Positions 60,810-64,000 of a stretch of DNA of 64,000 bases are shown in pieces. The translations under genes were made by a program, and so were the position numbers. The stretch spans positions 1 to 64,000 of the forward strand of contig JAFUZJ010000045.1 in the NCBI GenBank assembly GCA_017476665.1, written 5' to 3'. Position 1 is the first letter of the stretch; every line of letters starts with the position of its first letter. The DNA comes from Lachnospiraceae bacterium. Its GTDB lineage: Bacteria; Bacillota; Clostridia; Lachnospirales; Lachnospiraceae. The notes beneath the pieces were generated by a model. The model was given only the letters and a program-made list of their open reading frames with translations. It ran no database searches and was not told the DNA's origin.

Positions 60810-62242
60810 GCAGAGCAATTCTGTATGTGACGAATCCAAATAAAACAGACGAATACACCCTTGTTGATTATATTAACTGTAATCAGGCAGCCGCAGAATA
60901 CAGTTTTTTGAGCGAATTAAAAATTGCAAATACACAGAAAAATAAGGGTTATAACAAAACAGGTAAAGATGCCAATCAAGCCTTTCATTTAATCCAATCA
61001 TTTAAGCCGGAAGAAACCTCACCGGAGCAGGCACATGAAATTGGAATGAAGCTCGTTGAACAATTATTGGGTGGAAAATATACGGCGGTGGTAGGTACAC
61101 ATATAGACAAGAACCACATACACAACCATATCGTTTTCTGTGCCGTAGATCATGTAGAGCATAGGCGTTATAACGATTGCAGAGCAACCTATCGCAACAT
61201 CAGAAATTTATCTGACCGGTTATGTGAAGAATATGGGCTTTCGGTCATTAAGGAAGAAAAAGGAATTGCTACATCCTATAAAGAATGGCAGGAAAAAGGA
61301 AAAGGAACATCATGGAAAAAGCAGCTTAAAGATGATATTAATCTTACGATTAAAACTTCCAAAAATTATGATGATTTTATCTCTAAAATGAGAGAAAAAG
61401 GTTATCAAATTAAGGGGGAAAAACTTGATAATTCCAATGGCAAATATATTAGTTTTCTGTGCCCCGGACAAGATCCGGAAAAAGGCCGGTGGATCAGAGG
61501 AAAAAAGACAAGCGGCAATCGCGGTCTTGGGGAAGACTTTACCAAAGAACGGATTAAAGAAAGGATCGACGAACGGATAAAACAACGGGAAGACCGCATT
61601 AAAATTTTGGCAGGGAAAACACAGAGGACTGACCTGATCGACACTACTGCCGAAAAATTCCAAGAGAGTCCCGGACTGGCACAATGGGCAAACCGGGAAA
61701 ATCTAAAAAGAATGTCCGCTGTTTACTCCGAAATTCAAAGAATGGGCTTCAAATCCAAAGATGAACTTGCGGAAAAGATTGCTTCACTGGAGCAAAATAT
61801 CCGGGACTGCAAAAAGCAAATAAATGAGCTGTCTGAAGAAATGAATACTTTCGGAAAAATTGTTAAATATGTTGGGCAATATCAACAGAACAAACGATAC
61901 TTTGACGCTTATCAGAAGTCGTCAGATCCTGAAAGATATTTGCAGAACCGATTGTCTGAAATAACACTCTTTCAAGAAGCTGACCGCATACTGAAAAAGT
62001 CAGGAATTGATCCCAGCCGAATCAATTTGCAAAAACTAAAAGCAGATTATCTTGAAATGGAGCAGCAAAAAGGACAGCTTAGCAAACAGATCGGCACAGA
62101 TACCGCGGAGATTAAAAAGTTGAACAAATATCTCACTGATTTGAAAACCTTTATGGCGCAGCAGCCAAATACCAGACCGCAGCCCCAAAGAATACCGGGA
62201 CAAGTTCCGCCTACTCATAAACACAAAGATAATACTTTGTGA
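60770..62242 (+). CDS. MOBP-type relaxase/mobilization nuclease
   Basis: 490 residues. Relaxase domain (PF03432-type) in the N-terminal 250: catalytic Tyr candidates are near the N-terminus (ILYVTNPNKTDEY), and the metal-binding histidine motif is HIDKNHIHNHIVF (111-123). The C-terminal half is a charged coiled coil ending in a Pro/Gln-rich tail. It nicks oriT and leads the strand into the recipient. No coupling protein or mating-channel gene is in the window, so self-transfer cannot be judged. GGAG lies six bases before the ATG. Confidence 0.93.
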   Translation: MAVTKIHPIKATVGRAILYVTNPNKTDEYTLVDYINCNQAAAEYSFLSELKIANTQKNKGYNKTGKDANQAFHLIQSFKPEETSPEQAHEIGMKLVEQLLGGKYTAVVGTHIDKNHIHNHIVFCAVDHVEHRRYNDCRATYRNIRNLSDRLCEEYGLSVIKEEKGIATSYKEWQEKGKGTSWKKQLKDDINLTIKTSKNYDDFISKMREKGYQIKGEKLDNSNGKYISFLCPGQDPEKGRWIRGKKTSGNRGLGEDFTKERIKERIDERIKQREDRIKILAGKTQRTDLIDTTAEKFQESPGLAQWANRENLKRMSAVYSEIQRMGFKSKDELAEKIASLEQNIRDCKKQINELSEEMNTFGKIVKYVGQYQQNKRYFDAYQKSSDPERYLQNRLSEITLFQEADRILKKSGIDPSRINLQKLKADYLEMEQQKGQLSKQIGTDTAEIKKLNKYLTDLKTFMAQQPNTRPQPQRIPGQVPPTHKHKDNTL

Positions 62243-62290
62243 ACAGTACATATTATACAAACAAAAACTTTGAATTATAGCATGTTATTA

Positions 62291-62318
62291 TTGACAATAA
62301 TCAAATAACTGCTATAAT
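62291..62318 (+). promoter_or_regulatory. Strong promoter of the small cargo genes
   Basis: Perfect TTGACA (62291-62296), a 16-base spacer and perfect TATAAT (62313-62318) with upstream TGC, so also an extended -10. Confidence 0.88.
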
Positions 62319-62362
62319 TATATAGGTAAAGGCTATATGCAAACATAAAGGAGGTACTGCCT

Positions 62363-62542
62363 ATGGAACCAATGTCAAAAGAACACTCTACCTATATCAG
62401 AAGTCTTGTAAGTAAGTCTGATAATGAAATTATTGCAGAATATGATCGTGAAAAAGATTGTTTGAAAACAAATGCGCTCTTATATGAAATGGCAATGCGG
62501 TTTAAAGATGATGTTAAGGGCATCACAAGAATAGGAAAATAG
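62363..62542 (+). CDS. 59-residue hypothetical protein of the element
   Basis: Reads MEPMSKEHSTYIRSLV... and ends ...GITRIGK. It is acidic to neutral, mostly helical, with no membrane segment. AAGGAGGT lies seven bases before the ATG, and a consensus promoter is 45 bases upstream, so expression is likely although it is short. Family not recognised. The next gene starts 14 bases after its stop. Confidence 0.7.
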   Translation: MEPMSKEHSTYIRSLVSKSDNEIIAEYDREKDCLKTNALLYEMAMRFKDDVKGITRIGK

Positions 62543-62556
62543 GAGGAGGAATGGTT

Positions 62557-62916
62557 ATGGGAGAATATTTAAGGGCAACGGCATCCAAAAACGGGAATCC
62601 ACTCACCTTGGAATACCGGAAGAAAAACGATGAAGATGTTGTAAACCTGTTACACAGACAAGGTTATGTGATCGTTGCAAAAGAAATGTTTTCTGAGTGG
62701 GATTCAGACCGGTTATTTCTGCTTGATACCGACACTAAGGTATGCCGGGGACATGATGAGACAGAGCGAGAGCTTACTTTTGACTGGGAATTATTTGAAG
62801 CCTATGGCTGCGTCAACGAACTGGATCATTATGAAGTTTGGATCAATGGCAGATGGTCATCAGATTTTGATACACAGGAAGAAGCAAGGGAATATATTAG
62901 AGTTTACGGGAGGTAG
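62557..62916 (+). CDS. Hypothetical 119-residue protein of the element
   Basis: Soluble and acidic, rich in Trp/Tyr/Asp. The C-terminal part DHYEVWINGRWSSDFDTQEE resembles small domains common in ICE cargo proteins, but I do not recognise a named family. Start: ATG at 62551 abuts GGAGGAGGA, so the ATG at 62557 is better spaced. It lies four bases before the next gene. Confidence 0.7.
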   Translation: MGEYLRATASKNGNPLTLEYRKKNDEDVVNLLHRQGYVIVAKEMFSEWDSDRLFLLDTDTKVCRGHDETERELTFDWELFEAYGCVNELDHYEVWINGRWSSDFDTQEEAREYIRVYGR

Positions 62917-62919
62917 GCA

Positions 62920-63213
62920 ATGAACAAAGTAGATGTAAAAAAGATGATTCACTCAAAAGCGCAGAAAATACGGGAAAATCCGCAAGATTTATCTGAAAAA
63001 ACCTGTTTTTTCTGCCAACTTAATACCCCTATGCGCGGCGGACAAATTGAAATAAGGCTCAGGGGGAAAATGCTCCAAGTAATATCAGGTGGTGAATTGA
63101 AGCATGAATTTGGTATAAGCTATTGCCCTTTATGTGGGGAAATTATATTACCTATTCTCGAAAAAGAAAACTATGTTGCAGATCCAACACATCAAGCAAG
63201 CAAAGAACTTTAA
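62920..63213 (+). CDS. Small zinc-ribbon-like protein of the element
   Basis: 97 residues. Two Cys pairs, CFFC (29-32) and CPLC (70-73), 38 residues apart, can bind zinc as a ribbon. RGGQIEIRLRGKML lies between them. It may bind nucleic acid. Family not named. Its stop codon lies within the second copy of a palindrome shared with the integrase end. Confidence 0.7.
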   Translation: MNKVDVKKMIHSKAQKIRENPQDLSEKTCFFCQLNTPMRGGQIEIRLRGKMLQVISGGELKHEFGISYCPLCGEIILPILEKENYVADPTHQASKEL

Positions 63214-63230
63214 GACAAATTGTCCTAAAG
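63208..63230. repeat. Palindrome shared with the integrase end, copy 2
   Basis: CTTTAAGACA-AAT-TGTCCTAAAG, with nine of ten arm pairs. Sixteen bases (GACAAATTGTCCTAAA) match copy 1 at 57.7 kb exactly and in the same orientation. It overlaps the stop codon of the zinc-ribbon-like gene. Confidence 0.55.
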
Positions 63231-63246
63231 CCGGAAAGGGGAATTT

Positions 63247-63591
63247 ATGACTACAATCCAAAAATTTATAGACAATAACGAAAATATCAAAGTCAGAATA
63301 TCACGCAAATTCAGCCAGAGTGACACTGATCCTTTAAGTGAAACACTCTGGGAGGGAATGTTGAAAGAAATACCTGATGAATACCGGAATTTAGAAGTTA
63401 TCTCAGAGGGTTGGCTTATGGCAGCGCAGATAAATAATCTGGACGTTTACATTCCAGAACACAGGGAGAAAAGCCGGATTTCCCGACTGTATGATGTCTT
63501 GACGGATTTGGAAACCAAGGGACAAACCAACAACGCAGCAGCTTTGCGCTGGGCTATACTCAATCTTGAGAGAAATAATATCCAAGGATAG
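63247..63591 (+). CDS. Hypothetical 114-residue protein of the element
   Basis: Soluble. VRISRKFSQSDTDPLSETLW and SEGWLMAAQINNLDVYIPEH are the most distinctive parts; a C-terminal helical region follows. No family recognised. GGAAAGGGGAATTT lies before the ATG. Probably cargo or a regulatory gene of the mobile element. Confidence 0.65.
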   Translation: MTTIQKFIDNNENIKVRISRKFSQSDTDPLSETLWEGMLKEIPDEYRNLEVISEGWLMAAQINNLDVYIPEHREKSRISRLYDVLTDLETKGQTNNAAALRWAILNLERNNIQG

Positions 63592-63594
63592 GGG

Positions 63595-63795
63595 GTGAAA
63601 ACAATAAAATATCAAATTGAATGGAGGGAACGTGCGGGAAAATTCCCTAAGATTATTTTTGAAGATAGAGAACCAAAGATCGTAAACCAAAAAGAGCTTA
63701 TCAAAATTCTTCAAAACAAAAACTGCTTTATTAAATCCGCAAAAGTAATTTATGAGTACAATTTTGAAGATAGTCCTTTCACAATCGGACTTTGA
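63595..63795 (+). CDS. Hypothetical 66-residue protein of the element
   Basis: Starts at a GTG three bases after the previous stop, with AAGGA six bases upstream inside the previous gene. Beta-rich and basic: IKYQIEWRERAGKFPKIIFE. No family recognised. Confidence 0.6.
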   Translation: MKTIKYQIEWRERAGKFPKIIFEDREPKIVNQKELIKILQNKNCFIKSAKVIYEYNFEDSPFTIGL

Positions 63796-63805
63796 ACAAG
63801 GAGAA

Positions 63806-63839
63806 AGCCACTTGCATCCGGGAAGATTGTCAAGTGGCT
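63806..63839 (+). terminator. Hairpin between cargo genes
   Basis: AGCCACTTG (63806-63814) and CAAGTGGCT (63831-63839) pair exactly around 16 bases, but no U-run follows. A second dyad GGTGG/CCACC (63850-63869) comes next. They may be processing or attenuation structures rather than a terminator. Confidence 0.4.
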
Positions 63840-63886
63840 ATCGTTTATAGGTGGTTTCATAATACCACCGGAAAGGGGAAAAATCA

Positions 63887-64000
63887 ATGAAAACTTTTAC
63901 AGTACAATGCCATGTGGTGGTAAAAAACGGAGTTGTGACACAGATTGGAAAAACAACCTTACTGGATAAGACAGGCAATACAAACAACAAAGACACCCAG
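63887..64000 (+). CDS. Start of a further element gene, cut by the window edge
   Basis: 38 codons, MKTFTVQCHVVVKNG..., open to the right edge. GGAAAGGGG lies upstream. Too short to assign. Confidence 0.55.
   Translation, partial: MKTFTVQCHVVVKNGVVTQIGKTTLLDKTGNTNNKDTQ

Noticed and set aside
1..64000. tRNA, rRNA, CRISPR arrays and restriction or abortive-infection systems
   Set aside because: I read for tRNA-like cloverleaf ends, regular repeat-spacer arrays and nuclease/methyltransferase pairs and found none that I could support; the Rpn nuclease has no partner gene.

Overview
The window looks like a chromosome segment of a gut or rumen anaerobe of the class Clostridia, most probably Lachnospiraceae. 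This is inferred from strong AGGAGG-type ribosome sites, a T-box-controlled tryptophan transporter, paired heterodimeric ABC exporters, a Gram-positive Tad pilus locus with no secretin, and a Tn916/Tn1549-style mobile element. Nearly all genes lie on the minus strand. I found no rRNA gene, tRNA gene or CRISPR array.

Bases 1-11.3 kb: a cysteine synthase, a degenerate cysteine synthase paralogue and a molybdopterin oxidoreductase form one minus-strand unit. A heterodimeric ABC exporter follows on the plus strand. A minus-strand group encodes an HD-GYP-type protein, a LysE-type exporter, a cysteine desulfurase and a TtcA-like tRNA-thiolation protein. Bases 11.3-18.5 kb: a tryptophan-type T-box leader precedes trpD and two complete TrpXYZ-type ABC importers in tandem. 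Bases 18.5-23.3 kb: a flavodoxin/glutathione peroxidase pair with a strong promoter and a possible operator, trpS, then a plus-strand pair of an unrecognised protein and a CstA-type peptide/pyruvate transporter.

Bases 23.3-35.3 kb: a GNAT acetyltransferase, three tandem Xi-class glutathione-transferase-like proteins (one with a duplicated C-terminal domain) and a third cysteine synthase form one unit, suggesting a thiol or quinone detoxification pathway. Then come a second heterodimeric ABC exporter, 4-alpha-glucanotransferase and an Rpn-family nuclease.

Bases 35.3-56.6 kb: eighteen closely spaced minus-strand genes encode a Tad/Flp pilus machine (TadZ/CpaE, CpaF, TadB, TadC, a Flp-like pilin, two TadE-like pseudopilins, a DUF5702-type protein, a prepilin peptidase and a separate Cys-rich prepilin-peptidase N-domain protein). 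The same run encodes a phosphosignalling module (Ser/Thr kinase, PP2C phosphatase, FHA protein), a WG-repeat protein, three small membrane proteins and a large LysM surface protein. A divergent XRE regulator with repeated sites in the shared promoter probably controls the run. This is the best candidate for an under-described integrated system: a phosphorylation-gated Tad pilus.

Bases 57.5 kb to the right edge: the left part of an integrative, mobilizable element with integrase, RHH protein, excisionase-like protein, a hairpin-rich region that probably contains oriT, MobC, relaxase and small cargo genes. Its minus-strand promoter has a run of nine G in the -35/-10 spacer and may be phase variable.
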